The position numbers and the translations under genes were made by a program. A DNA stretch of 64,000 nucleotides from a bacterium (GTDB taxonomy: Bacteria; Myxococcota_A; Bradymonadia; UBA7976; UBA1532), in the NCBI GenBank assembly GCA_030427205.1, contig JAUHXC010000032.1, positions 1 to 64,000 on the forward strand. The letters are read 5' to 3'. Shown piece by piece: positions 29,203 to 39,107 of the stretch. Each line of letters begins with the position of its first letter. Within the stretch, counting starts at the first letter, position 1. The notes under the pieces are model-generated. The model saw only the letters and a program-made list of their open reading frames with translations, had not been told where the DNA came from and searched no databases.

Positions 29203-32200
29203 ATGAGGTTGACTGGCCTCAGGGGCGGCTTGCTGCTGACCCTCGGCGCGTCCATGTGGCTCGGCGGGTGCAGCGATGTTGTGGAAGACATCGATCGTAC
29301 GCAGCCGAACCTGATCAACAAGGATCTGTTCCAGGGCGAATGGTACTTCGCCCGGACGGTCGTCGACGTGCCCTACGAAGCATCGGGCACGTTCATCGGC
29401 GATCGGCAGGAGTATCACATCGGCGCCGAGGACTTCCCGGCGTACAAGGTCCGTTGGCGCCTCGACGAGCACGCTCTCTATGCGTGCCGGGTCGACGAGA
29501 TCATCCTCGGCGGCAACAGCGAGGGCCGCACCGAGGGCGACGAGGAGAACCCGTCGAAGGCCGAGGCTCGCGCCGACGCCGACGCCGGCGAGCTCTTCCC
29601 GTGCACCCACCCGGTCGCGGCGTTCCCCGTCCGACACATCGACGTCATCCGCCAGTACAACTCGGCGACCGGCGAGCAGTCGAACGTCCTGATGGAGAAC
29701 TCCTCGGACCGCCACTGGTACGAGCGGGACTACGTACGCATCGACTGGGAGGCCAACCTCCTGGCCAACGTCGATCTGAACCTCTTCAGCCAGGGTGAGC
29801 TCGGCTGGGCCGGCTTCGCTCATGCGCGGTACTACGTGCAGGAGCGCGACGGCGACTGCCGGGTCACCAAGGACGACGGCACGACCGACTACAGCCAGTG
29901 CGAGGAAGGCTACCTGCCGCCGATCGTCGAGAACGACAACATCCAGCTGACCGCGCGCATGGTCCTCGACCCCGGCGACGGCTGGCACCCGGTCTACGGC
30001 TGCTTCTTCTCGTCGATCTTCGGTTCCGGCCCGGCCTGCACCAACTCGCAGATCGGCATGCGCTACTCCTTCCTGCGGGTGCCGGAGCGCGACGAGACCG
30101 AAGAGTACGAGCCGCTCTACTACCCCGACGAGCTCTTCGAGCGCGTCGGCGTCTGGCGCGTCATCAAGCGGACCTACCTCAACGGCCGCGGCGAGACCGA
30201 CTTCAAGCAGTACCTCGGCACCCGCTTCAAGCTGTGGAAGCAGACCAAGACCTGCGAAGGCGAGACCTGCACCCCGATCCCGCTGCGCGAGCGCGAGATC
30301 GAGCCGATCGTCTACTACCTCAACCGCACCTTCCCGGTGGACCTCAAGCCGGCCGCCTTCGAGGTCGCCAAGGAATGGAACGACGCGTTCAACGGCATCA
30401 AGCCGGGCGTCGACCTGACCGAGACCTGCGAGGTCGTCTGCGGTGCGGGTACGCCCGCTGCTCAGTGCTCGGCGACCGACCCGGGTTGGCGGATGCAGGG
30501 CGAGTGCGCCTTCGAACTGCGCGAGAACGACGGCCAGAAGTTCCTGGGCGACCTGCGCTACAACTTCATCGCTTTCATCGAAGATCCGGGCCAGGGTCAG
30601 CCCTGCGGCGTCGGCGGCCCGGCCAACGATCCCGAGACCGGTGAGCTGATCAACGCGGTGGCCTACGTCTACGGCGCCGGCTGCTTCGACTTCCTCGAGA
30701 CCCGCGTCGCCGACATGATCGACATCGAGTGCGCCAACCGCGCCCTCGAAGGCGAAGACCTGCCTGCCGGCTGCGCGGCCATCAACGAGAACGAGTTCCT
30801 GCGCGGCAAGCGCACCCTCGAGATCATGCAGGCTCAGGGCTACAAGCAGGGCCCGACCACCCCGGTGACCGCCCTGACCGGCTCGATGCAGCAGTTCGCC
30901 GACATGGCGGGCTCGGAGCGCATGGCCGAGCTCAAGGGCAACTTCGACGAGCTCAAGCAGTTCCGCGGCACCCTGCATACGCGCCGGGCCAAGCTGCGCG
31001 ACGCCGGCCTCTCCCGTGCCCTGGTGCCTGACCAGATGGCCTATGAGATCTCGGGCGGCCTGGCCACCTCGGGCGCCGAGTTGACCGACGACGAGCTGGC
31101 CATCGTCGATCCGCTGGCCCCGCCGGGTGGCAGCGGCCTCGACCGGCTGCACAAGCGCATCGACGCCCTGTCGGCGCGCGCCGCCGAGCCCGCCGAGTAC
31201 CTCTTCACCGACCATGGTCTGTGGCACTTCGTGCGCCAGCACATGGACCTCGACCGCGAAGAGCTGCTGCACGTCCTGCGGGTCAACGCCTTCAAGGCGG
31301 TCACCCTGCACGAGATCGGCCACAACATGGGCCTGCGTCACAACTTCATCGCGTCGTTCGACCGGACCAACTACTTCCCCGAGTACTGGGACATCAAGAT
31401 CGAGGCCGCGCAGCAGTTCCAGTACGAGACCGGCCGTCCCGCGCCGGCCGATCTGGACCCCTTCCGCGACAACGGCGAGACCGAGGCCGAGTTCAACGCG
31501 CGCTACGCCGCCTGGGATCGTGACCGGGAGCAGCTGCGCCAGATCGAGGAGTCGCTGGGCTCGCGCCTCTACAAGTACAGCTCGATCATGGACTACCACG
31601 CCGCCTACTACGGCGACTGGCAGGGCCTGGGCAGCTACGACAAGGCCGCGATGCGCTTCCTCTACGCCGGCCTCGTCGACCGGGTGAACTGCACCGGCAC
31701 GCGCCCCGAGGACTGCATCAATACCCAGCCCGGCGGCGTGCAGCCCCTGTTCGACCGGACCCACGTCCGCTGGTACGGCGGCGGCGAGCTGTGCAGCCAG
31801 GACAACGACTGCCCGGCGGCCACGAGCGGCCAGATCTGCCGTTACAAGTCCGAGCTGGACGCCTCGTTCTGCTCGAACTGGGACGAAGACGAGAAGGCGT
31901 CGGGCCGGTTCAACCCCCGCCAGGCGTTCTGCACCGACGACCGGGTCGCCGACCAGCCGTTCTGCAACCGGTTCGACGAGGGTGAGAGCTCCGAAGAGAT
32001 CGTGCGGTCGATGATCGACGCCTACGAGCGCATGTTCGTGTTCAACAACTTCCGCCGCTACCGGGCGAGCTTCAGCACCTGGGGCTACTTCGGCCGCATC
32101 TTCCGCCGCTACTTCTCGGTCATCGGCGACCAGATGCAGTCGATGCTCTACAAGTACTTCTACGAACCCGGGTTCCTCAACAACCAGGGCCCCGGCGGCT

Positions 32201-33201
32201 TCTACGACATGATGCGGGCGACGGTGACCGGCTTCGACTTCCTGGGCAACGTGCTGGCACAGCCCGAATCCGGCTCGTACGAGTGGGATGAGGACCAAGG
32301 GGTCTACGTCAACCTCGAGGAGAACCTGGTCGACGACGCCATCACCGGCGACGAGATCATCAACATCCCGCTCGGCCTCGGCAAGCCGCTCTACTCGAGC
32401 TATGAGGACGGCTTCTTCGGCGTGGACCGCTTGGCCTACGTCGGCGTGTTCTACGACAAGATCGCGGCCCTCGAGACCCTCACCAAGCGCGATTGGGGTG
32501 TCGACGCCGGCGCGACCGATGAGCGCTTCCAGCTCAACTTCTACGACTTCTTCCCCGGGGCCTACATCGACCTGCTCGGCACCTACATGGGCGGCGACTT
32601 CAACCGCAAGCCGATGCACTTCCAGAAGGTGCTCGGCCAGGACGGCAACGACGAGATCCGGCTGATCCAGCGCACGTTCTGGGACGGCAGCTTCTTCGAC
32701 GCCGATGTCGAGCTCATCGAGGACGAGCCCGCCGGTCGCCCGGTGGAGCCCGGCGCTTCGACGCTGGTGAACATCTACGCCATCATCTACGGCATGATCG
32801 ACACCCCGGTGTACTTCGACCTGTCGTTCACCAACTCGGCCCGTACCTTCGAGGTCGGCGGCCAGACCGGCTTCAGCCTGGACCACATCCCGGCCCAGGA
32901 CATCGCCGAGTGCACCAGCCCGCTGACCCAGCGCCGCTTCGCCGCGGTGCGGCTCGACAACCTGCCGAGCATCGCGGCTCAGGCCATCGAGCGGTGCAAC
33001 GTGCTGCGGGCGCAGTACATCGAGCTGGACACCGCCATCGACCGCCACAACGAGGATCCGAGCTACGTGCTGCCCGACGGCATGTCCCGCGACGAGGCCG
33101 ACCTCAAGCTGAGCCGGCTGCAGAACCGCTTCGCGTCGCAGGAGGACCGGCTCTCGAACCTGGTCTTCATCTCGGACCTGCTCGGCGTCGGCAGCCTCTG
33201 A
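29203..33201 (+). CDS. Giant zinc metalloprotease lipoprotein (metzincin-like)
   Basis: This 1332-residue envelope protein has lipobox WLGGC after a short signal and an acidic start. The zinc motif HEIGHNMGLRH (first His 703, third His 713) and a Met-turn SIMDY (Met 796) identify a metzincin-type peptidase, similar to the EcxA-like zinc-dependent proteases of Myxococcota and Bacteroidota. Some twenty Cys residues suggest disulfides in an extracytoplasmic protein. The approximately 700-residue N-terminal region is not recognisable. Strong codon bias and GGAGGAAGAG before the ATG suggest high expression. The substrate is unknown. Confidence 0.85.
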   Translation: MRLTGLRGGLLLTLGASMWLGGCSDVVEDIDRTQPNLINKDLFQGEWYFARTVVDVPYEASGTFIGDRQEYHIGAEDFPAYKVRWRLDEHALYACRVDEIILGGNSEGRTEGDEENPSKAEARADADAGELFPCTHPVAAFPVRHIDVIRQYNSATGEQSNVLMENSSDRHWYERDYVRIDWEANLLANVDLNLFSQGELGWAGFAHARYYVQERDGDCRVTKDDGTTDYSQCEEGYLPPIVENDNIQLTARMVLDPGDGWHPVYGCFFSSIFGSGPACTNSQIGMRYSFLRVPERDETEEYEPLYYPDELFERVGVWRVIKRTYLNGRGETDFKQYLGTRFKLWKQTKTCEGETCTPIPLREREIEPIVYYLNRTFPVDLKPAAFEVAKEWNDAFNGIKPGVDLTETCEVVCGAGTPAAQCSATDPGWRMQGECAFELRENDGQKFLGDLRYNFIAFIEDPGQGQPCGVGGPANDPETGELINAVAYVYGAGCFDFLETRVADMIDIECANRALEGEDLPAGCAAINENEFLRGKRTLEIMQAQGYKQGPTTPVTALTGSMQQFADMAGSERMAELKGNFDELKQFRGTLHTRRAKLRDAGLSRALVPDQMAYEISGGLATSGAELTDDELAIVDPLAPPGGSGLDRLHKRIDALSARAAEPAEYLFTDHGLWHFVRQHMDLDREELLHVLRVNAFKAVTLHEIGHNMGLRHNFIASFDRTNYFPEYWDIKIEAAQQFQYETGRPAPADLDPFRDNGETEAEFNARYAAWDRDREQLRQIEESLGSRLYKYSSIMDYHAAYYGDWQGLGSYDKAAMRFLYAGLVDRVNCTGTRPEDCINTQPGGVQPLFDRTHVRWYGGGELCSQDNDCPAATSGQICRYKSELDASFCSNWDEDEKASGRFNPRQAFCTDDRVADQPFCNRFDEGESSEEIVRSMIDAYERMFVFNNFRRYRASFSTWGYFGRIFRRYFSVIGDQMQSMLYKYFYEPGFLNNQGPGGFYDMMRATVTGFDFLGNVLAQPESGSYEWDEDQGVYVNLEENLVDDAITGDEIINIPLGLGKPLYSSYEDGFFGVDRLAYVGVFYDKIAALETLTKRDWGVDAGATDERFQLNFYDFFPGAYIDLLGTYMGGDFNRKPMHFQKVLGQDGNDEIRLIQRTFWDGSFFDADVELIEDEPAGRPVEPGASTLVNIYAIIYGMIDTPVYFDLSFTNSARTFEVGGQTGFSLDHIPAQDIAECTSPLTQRRFAAVRLDNLPSIAAQAIERCNVLRAQYIELDTAIDRHNEDPSYVLPDGMSRDEADLKLSRLQNRFASQEDRLSNLVFISDLLGVGSL

Positions 33202-33314
33202 TCCCGCCTCCGCCGGGGGGCGTCCGCTCCCCGGCGCGCATCACCCGATGCGCCCCCTCCCCTGCCAACCTGCCTTCGTGACGACCGCGGCCACCCAGCC
33301 GGCGGCCACATTCG

Positions 33315-33773
33315 TCAGTCGTGGATACCCGCGGCGTCCAGGTCGCGTGCGGGCGCGCCGACGGCCAGCAGGATCTGCCGGTCGAGCTCGTGCTGGCGGG
33401 CATACTCGGGCAGCATCTGCAGAAAGTCGGCTCGCAGATCGGCGGGCGCCAGCTCGTCGAGGCTCGCGCGCAGACGTTTGCGGCGGGCCATCCACAGGGC
33501 GGTCTCGGACGGCAGGAGCGGCAACTCACGCTCGACGGTGCCGACCCGCTCACCGTCGGCCCACACCGGCGAAGCCTTGAGGCGGGTCCCTCGCGTCAAC
33601 ATGGCGTCGATCCCGGCGATGCGCGCGCGAACGCGCTCGGCCTTGGGGCCCTTCAACGCCCGAATATATCGGTTGAACAGCCCGTGGGCCTTGCGGGTGC
33701 GGGTGCCCTTCGCGCGGGCCGATGCCGACAACCCGGACGTCGCAGCACCGCTATCGGAAGGCGCCTCGATCAC
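33315..33773 (-). CDS. Conserved-looking hypothetical protein
   Basis: A helical, Arg/Leu-rich protein of about 152 residues with no signal or membrane segment. KAHGLFNRYIRALKGPKAERVRARI and ERELPLLPSETALWMARRKR stand out, but I do not recognise a family. The start is uncertain: GTG 33773 has GGAG six bases upstream, whereas GTG 33800 gives a slightly longer product without a ribosome site. It follows the dual cNMP-binding gene on the same strand, with about 110 bases between them. Confidence 0.55.
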   Translation of the reverse strand: MIEAPSDSGAATSGLSASARAKGTRTRKAHGLFNRYIRALKGPKAERVRARIAGIDAMLTRGTRLKASPVWADGERVGTVERELPLLPSETALWMARRKRLRASLDELAPADLRADFLQMLPEYARQHELDRQILLAVGAPARDLDAAGIHD

Positions 33774-33885
33774 GTCGTACTCCACATGGAATCGGAGCAC
33801 GGTGGACTGCGCGGGTCGATTTTGCGCCCGGCGAGCCGGCCGCCGTCCGAGGGCTATTCGAGCCGGCCGGAGCGGCGCGAGCGGA

Positions 33886-35136
33886 TCAGGCCAGGGTGTA
33901 GATGTTGTCGAGCAGCCTGATTTCGCCCAGCTGACTGATGCGCTCCCGAATGCCGGGGAAGTCCCGCGCGGCCTGATCGAAGTCCTTGCGCGACAAGAAG
34001 AGCACCATCGTGCGCCGGGTGGCGGTGCAGGTGGCGGTGGCGGCCGAGTTGTGGATGAGCGAGATCTCACCCATCAGGTCGCCTTCGCGCAGCAGATTGA
34101 GCGTGCGCAGCTCGCCGTCGTGCCGCCGGACCACCTTGACCATGCCGTCGAGGATGACGAAGAGCCCGCCGCTGGGCTCGCCTTCGGAGATGATGTCGGT
34201 GTCTTCCTCGAACAGGCGCGACTCGAAGCGCTCCATGAGGTTCTTGCGCTGCCGCCGCGAGAGGCCCTTGAAGACCGGTGAGAGGTTGATCAGGTTGTTG
34301 ATCATGCGGTCGGAGACGTGGCGGGTCAGCACGCTCTGCAGGGTATTGGCGTCCGGGCCGAGATCGTCGAGCACGGTGCGCGACAGTTCGAAGGCGTCGA
34401 CCCGCCCGTCCGACCGGACCGTGGCCACCCGGGGTGACTCGGTGATGAGCGCCATCTCGCCGAAGATGTCGCCCTCGTCGAGCACGGCGAGCTGACTCAC
34501 CCGCCCGTCGGGGTGGTGCTTGATCACGCGGGCCCGGCCCATGACGACGATGTGCACCGACTTGCCGGGCTGGCCTTCTTCGACGAGCACCTCTTCGTCC
34601 GAGACCCGGCGCAGCCGCATGGCCCGAGCGACCGTGAGGAACGGCTCCTCCTCGAGCTCGCTCAACAGCGGGAAGCGGGGCAGCTTGTCGGGGAAGTTCA
34701 CCCCGCGAATGATGTCGGTCGCCCGGCGATCGACCTCGGCCATCACCCCTTCCAAGCTCGCCGGCAGGTCGTCGAGTTCGAGACGCAGCGCAGGGCGCAT
34801 CGGCATCTCGTAGATCGCCGGTCCCCAGTCGCGGCCCGAACGTCGGGCGTAGTGCTTGCCGAGCAGGTTGAGGCCGCGCTCAACCACGGCGTCGTCGGCG
34901 TCGTGCAGCCGCAGCAGCGCCAGGGCCCACAGCGCGCGCACCGGGAAACCCGCGAGCGTGAAGTAGTCGGCGCAGCTGCGCAGCACGCGAATGCCGCGGG
35001 CGGTCTCGCCGAGCGCGACGAGCAGCTCGCCGGCCTCGACCCGCAGCTTGAAGTCGAGAGGTGCGCGCCGCATGCGCGCGAGGCAGACGCGCAGTGCGCG
35101 CTCGCGTCCTTCTTGCGTCGACGGCAACTCGTTCAC
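33886..35136 (-). CDS. Protein with two cyclic-nucleotide-binding domains
   Basis: This 416-residue protein has a helical, TPR-like N-terminal part (about 1-125), then two cNMP-binding domains at about 150-255 and 285-390. The first has GDIFGEMALITESPRVATVR with the phosphate-binding Arg. The second has GDLMGEISLIHNSAATATC, where that Arg is Ala, so only the first is likely to bind a cyclic nucleotide normally. There is no HTH, so it is not a CRP-type transcription factor; it may gate another protein. GGAGGAGAGG directly upstream supports GTG 35136 rather than an upstream start. Confidence 0.85.
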   Translation of the reverse strand: MNELPSTQEGRERALRVCLARMRRAPLDFKLRVEAGELLVALGETARGIRVLRSCADYFTLAGFPVRALWALALLRLHDADDAVVERGLNLLGKHYARRSGRDWGPAIYEMPMRPALRLELDDLPASLEGVMAEVDRRATDIIRGVNFPDKLPRFPLLSELEEEPFLTVARAMRLRRVSDEEVLVEEGQPGKSVHIVVMGRARVIKHHPDGRVSQLAVLDEGDIFGEMALITESPRVATVRSDGRVDAFELSRTVLDDLGPDANTLQSVLTRHVSDRMINNLINLSPVFKGLSRRQRKNLMERFESRLFEEDTDIISEGEPSGGLFVILDGMVKVVRRHDGELRTLNLLREGDLMGEISLIHNSAATATCTATRRTMVLFLSRKDFDQAARDFPGIRERISQLGEIRLLDNIYTLA

Positions 35137-35256
35137 GATCCTCTCCTCCAGGCGGCGGGCGCACGGCGGGCAATATGTTCTTCTACCAACGCCCCGACGG
35201 GCCCACAAGAAAGGCTCCGTCGATGCCGCCCCCTGCCCTGCGCGCGGGCGACGGTT

Positions 35257-38200
35257 TCAAGGCGTGGTCTGAATCCACATGCGGCTCTGCCCCCGCGCCG
35301 CACACTCGAAGAGATCGAGATCGCCATCACCGTCGAAATCGCCGACGCCGTAGTTCGCGGTGGCGATGGTCGGCAGGCCGGCGAACGCCGAGCTGGCCGC
35401 GTGCCACGTCGCCGTGCCGTCGTTGAGCAGCAGGACGCTGCGAAAGGGCTCGACAGTCCCGTCCGCGTAGAGGATGCCGTAGACGGCGATGATCAGATCG
35501 AGGTCGCCGTCGGCGTCGAGGTCGACCGGCACCGCCTCATAGCTCGGGACCCGCGGCATGCCGCGGAATCGGTCGTGGGCCGGCTCGAAGGTCGCGTCGC
35601 CGTTGTTGAGGTAGAGCGCGATGGCTGGGGTACCGGGGAACGAGAAGCCCTCCAGATAGTCCTGGGGCATGAGCACGTCGAGATCGCCGTCGCCGTCCAC
35701 GTCGACGAGCTCCACATCGAGCCAGTCGCCACGCACGTCGTTGAAGGGGCTCGGCGCGAACTCGAAGCGACCGCCGCCCTGGTTGAGCCACAGCCGGTTG
35801 CGGGCGGTCGAGAAGTTGTCGGACAGGTTGTCGACGACGATGACGATGTCGGGATCGCCATCGCCGTCGAGATCGCCATGGTCGAAGTCGTGGTCGTGCA
35901 CATCGCCGAACGCGAACGGCAGCCGGTCGGAGGCATCGGCGAAGCGCCCGCTTCCATCGTTGAGCCACAGCTGCTCGGGTCCGCTGGCGTTGCCGCCTTC
36001 CGGGGAGCCGATACGCAGCGAGAAGACGTCGAGGTCGCCGTCGCCGTCCACGTCGACGAAGTCGGCGTCGTAGCTGCTGTCTCTGCCGGCGAAGCGGCCG
36101 TCGACCACGAAGCCGCCCCGCCCGTCGCCGAGGAAGAGGCGGTTCTGGGGTCCCGACAGATTGGCGAAGAGCAGGTCGAGGTCGCCATCGCCGTCGACAT
36201 CCCCGACGCGCCCGTTGATCCCGTTGCCGACGGGGTCGAGCCGCTGGCGGTCGAACCGATCGCCGCGGTTGAGGAAGACCGCCGGCGGCTGATCGGTGGG
36301 TTGCAGCGAGCCCATGCCGCCGAACGCGCCGACCACGTCGAGCCGACCGTCGCCGTCGAAGTCGGCCACCGAGACGTCGTTGCAGTCACCGGGGGCATCC
36401 AGCCAACGGGCGGTCCGATCGGAGAACTCGGTATAGGTGAACCCCGGCTCGACGGTGGCGCTGCGGCCGCTGCGGGCGAGCGCGAAGCGCAGCGGGGCCT
36501 CGCCGGGCTCGCCGGCCGGGGTCACCACCCGCCAGCGCTCGTCCGAGACGCGGTCGATGGCGATCGGTGCGTTGTCGCCGATCGCCATCGTGAGATCGGC
36601 GACGAGGCCGATGCCGGTCAGCGTCGCGTTGGTATAGCCCGGTTGCAGCCCGCGCGCCGGCTCGATGCGCGGGGCGACGAACGTCAGGCCGTCGGGCAGG
36701 CGAGCCGCCTCCCCGCGCGCGTCGTCGAGGCGCACGTCGGCCGGGCCATCCTCGCCGTCGGGCGTATCGACGAGCAGGCGCCCGTCGCAGGGGTCGTCAC
36801 CGGGCACGATCTCGAAGCCCAGGGCCGGGCGGCCGCCGATCTCGATCGCGGAGACCGCGTCGAGATCGGCCCCGCTGATCTGCACATCGTCCTGGCCCCA
36901 GATCGGTACGCGCGCGGGTTCGATAGCGCGCACGATCGGCCGGCGGTCGAACTCGATGAGCTCATCGCTGCGAAACGTCCGCCCATCCACGCCCACGACC
37001 TCGAGGCGGGCGGGGCCCACGTCGCCGCGCGGCAGGCGGATCCGGGCCTCGGTCCCGTCGTCGGAGACCTCGAGCACCTCGGCCTCGATGCCGTCGACGC
37101 GAACGACCATGTCCGGGTCGAAGTTGCGCCCACGCAATACGACCACGGCGCCGCCACAGCGCCCGACGGTGCCCGGCTCGGCGTTCTCGACGAAGGGACT
37201 GCCGACGAAGCGCCAGCCGTCGACGAGCGTGGCGCTCTGTCCGTCGGGGTTGTAGACGGTGACGTCGACCGTGCCCGCGGGGTGAACCGGACTGCGGGCG
37301 TCGATGGTATTGGCGTCGACGAAGCTGACGGTCGCTGCGCGCCGCTCGCCGAACCACACCGCGACCGGTCGCCGGAAGTCGGCGCCGGCGAGCTGAAGCC
37401 GGGTGCCGCCGGTATCGGGACCCCGCACGGGCAGCAGCGCGTCCAGGCGCGGCGGCGGGTGCAGGGTCAACGCGCCGACCGCTATGGCTTCCTGACCGAA
37501 CGGATCGATGACGGCTACGTCCACGACCCCCGCCGGGTGCGGGGCGACGTCGGCGACGATGCGGGTCGGCTCGACGTGCAGCACCGGCTCGGGCTCGCGG
37601 TCGCCGACGCGGATGGTCGAGCCCGGCACGAAGCGGTCACCGTCTACGATCAGCAGCAGCGGCTGGTCGGCCGGCGCCTCGGCCGGATCGACCCGGTCGA
37701 TGGTCGGCAACGGTTCGTAGGTGAAGCCGGCCATGAGGCGAAGGCGGGTATCGCCCTGCTCGATCTCGACATCGGCCACGCCGGGCGGACCGCGGGGCGT
37801 GGTGACGACGGCGAGCTGCGGCGACTCGATCCGTACATCCGCCGGCAGCCCGCCGAGCCGCACCGCCAACCCTGGACCAAAACCCTCGCCACGCAGCACG
37901 ACCTCGGTGCCGCCGATCGCCGGCCCCCGGGTGGGCGCGAGTTGGTCGACCACCAGACGGGCGCCAGGACCGATGTCGAAGGTCGCGGCCCCTTCCGCGG
38001 GCCAGACCGCGCGATCGCCGTCGTCGTCGATCGCCACCAGCCGATACGACAGTCGAGCGCCGGGCAGCAGCGGGCCCGGGTCGAAGTCGGCGCGCCAGGC
38101 ATTGCCGGTCTGGCGCAGGCCAATGCGGTAGCAGGGGGCCGATTCGGCGCCCGGGTCGCTCGACGGGGGCGCAGCGTCGCTCGGGCCGCCATCGGCCGGG

Positions 38201-38490
38201 ACTTGTTGAGGTCGCCCGCCGCCAGCATCGACCGGCATCACCCCGCTGCGCCGTGGCCGCGGTCGAGGGCCGACGAGGCACGGCGCATCGAGCGGGTCGA
38301 AGGGACGGTCGGTGTAGAGCAGAACGACCGACAGCGGCGCGTCGCCGCCGTCGACTCGGGCCGAGATCGAGTATGGGCCCACCGGATCATCGGTGGCACG
38401 CAGCCGATCGACCTCTCGAATGATGGGTGAAGTATCCGCGCAGCCGGCGGCGCCGATCAGGCACGCGAGCGCGATGGGGACTCGGCCCAT
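35257..38490 (-). CDS. Large lipoprotein with TIG/IPT and FG-GAP (VCBS) repeats
   Basis: This 1077-residue lipoprotein has the signal MGRVPIALACLIGAAGC. After a Pro/Asp-rich region come about five to six TIG/IPT-like Ig domains (for example LAPTRGPAIGGTEVVLRGEGFG, LPVRGPDTGGTRLQLAGADF). Six or more FG-GAP repeats follow with calcium-binding DxDGDGDLD loops (VADFDGDGRLDVV, VDVDGDGDLDVF, GDFDGDGDLDLF). The last repeats predict a beta-propeller. Such proteins are surface adhesins or cell-contact proteins; the partner is unknown. It ends close to the stop with WIQTTP. It follows the small lipoprotein gene by seven bases. Confidence 0.88.
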   Translation of the reverse strand: MGRVPIALACLIGAAGCADTSPIIREVDRLRATDDPVGPYSISARVDGGDAPLSVVLLYTDRPFDPLDAPCLVGPRPRPRRSGVMPVDAGGGRPQQVPADGGPSDAAPPSSDPGAESAPCYRIGLRQTGNAWRADFDPGPLLPGARLSYRLVAIDDDGDRAVWPAEGAATFDIGPGARLVVDQLAPTRGPAIGGTEVVLRGEGFGPGLAVRLGGLPADVRIESPQLAVVTTPRGPPGVADVEIEQGDTRLRLMAGFTYEPLPTIDRVDPAEAPADQPLLLIVDGDRFVPGSTIRVGDREPEPVLHVEPTRIVADVAPHPAGVVDVAVIDPFGQEAIAVGALTLHPPPRLDALLPVRGPDTGGTRLQLAGADFRRPVAVWFGERRAATVSFVDANTIDARSPVHPAGTVDVTVYNPDGQSATLVDGWRFVGSPFVENAEPGTVGRCGGAVVVLRGRNFDPDMVVRVDGIEAEVLEVSDDGTEARIRLPRGDVGPARLEVVGVDGRTFRSDELIEFDRRPIVRAIEPARVPIWGQDDVQISGADLDAVSAIEIGGRPALGFEIVPGDDPCDGRLLVDTPDGEDGPADVRLDDARGEAARLPDGLTFVAPRIEPARGLQPGYTNATLTGIGLVADLTMAIGDNAPIAIDRVSDERWRVVTPAGEPGEAPLRFALARSGRSATVEPGFTYTEFSDRTARWLDAPGDCNDVSVADFDGDGRLDVVGAFGGMGSLQPTDQPPAVFLNRGDRFDRQRLDPVGNGINGRVGDVDGDGDLDLLFANLSGPQNRLFLGDGRGGFVVDGRFAGRDSSYDADFVDVDGDGDLDVFSLRIGSPEGGNASGPEQLWLNDGSGRFADASDRLPFAFGDVHDHDFDHGDLDGDGDPDIVIVVDNLSDNFSTARNRLWLNQGGGRFEFAPSPFNDVRGDWLDVELVDVDGDGDLDVLMPQDYLEGFSFPGTPAIALYLNNGDATFEPAHDRFRGMPRVPSYEAVPVDLDADGDLDLIIAVYGILYADGTVEPFRSVLLLNDGTATWHAASSAFAGLPTIATANYGVGDFDGDGDLDLFECAARGQSRMWIQTTP

Positions 38491-38497
38491 CGCAGCG

Positions 38498-38926
38498 TTA
38501 CTCGCCGAAGCCCTTCTCTTCCTCGGCGGTCAGGATGACCGTGAGGGCGCCGCCGACGACGACAGCGAGTCCGGCGGCGATCATGAGGCCGGTCTTGGTG
38601 CCGCTGACCACCTTGACGTTGCCCGTCTGGATGGCGTCGCGGCCGATGAGCAGATCTTCGTCGGGGGCCACGAGCTGACCGGCGGTCAGGGTGAAGTTGA
38701 ACGGCGAGATGCTGAGGTAGCGGCCGCTCGTATCGGTGATGCCCAGCTTCGTATTCTGGGTGACCACGACATCTTCGCCCGCCTCGGTCGTGATCTTGAC
38801 CGTGCCGGCGCTGCCGCCTTCCTGGGCCTTGCCCAGCTCGTCGAGGGTCACGTTGTAGGTGTTGTAGCACCCCAACTGCGCGGTGAGACCGACCGCGAGC
38901 AGAACCGAGAAGAGCTTGCGCACCAT
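38498..38926 (-). CDS. Small lipoprotein with C-terminal hydrophobic helix
   Basis: This 142-residue protein has lipobox LTAQLGC after a short signal and ends with a 19-residue hydrophobic segment (TGLMIAAGLAVVVGGALTVIL) and an acidic tail. The middle (VKITTEAGEDVVVTQNTKL, SPFNFTLTAGQLVAPDEDLLIG) looks like a small beta domain. ATG 38926 is preceded by GGAGG at twelve bases. Only seven bases separate it from the TIG/FG-GAP lipoprotein, so the two are probably co-transcribed. No family name is recognised. Confidence 0.75.
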   Translation of the reverse strand: MVRKLFSVLLAVGLTAQLGCYNTYNVTLDELGKAQEGGSAGTVKITTEAGEDVVVTQNTKLGITDTSGRYLSISPFNFTLTAGQLVAPDEDLLIGRDAIQTGNVKVVSGTKTGLMIAAGLAVVVGGALTVILTAEEEKGFGE

Positions 38927-39065
38927 GGGCTTCGTGTTCCTCCGGGCAGATGGAGTCGCGAGGTGACGCACCTTACTCGACCCGCCAGGCAGATTCAAAG
39001 GGCAACTCATTACACCGCCGCCGCCGGGAAGCGCCCGGATCCGACAGTCGGCGGGGCTCGTGGGC

Positions 39066-39094
39066 TTGCGGGGTCACTGACCAGCTGTTATCTT
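39066..39094 (+). promoter_or_regulatory. Predicted promoter of the Ser/Thr kinase gene
   Basis: TTGCGG (39066-39071), a 17-base spacer and TATCTT (39089-39094) form a reasonable -35/-10 pair 67 bases before the kinase ATG at 39161. Confidence 0.5.
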
Positions 39095-39107
39095 CGCGAC
39101 CGCCGTC

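Noticed and set aside
28414..33048. A very long open frame on the minus strand opposite the metalloprotease gene
   Set aside because: It is antisense to a gene with a clear signal, zinc motif and promoter. Its residue composition is a mirror of high-GC third-position bias and contains no recognisable domain.
34513..38430. Long plus-strand open frame opposite the cNMP-binding and TIG/FG-GAP genes
   Set aside because: It is rich in Arg, Val, Ala and Asp in shadow-type patterns and spans two real opposite-strand genes and their spacer. No domain or ribosome site.
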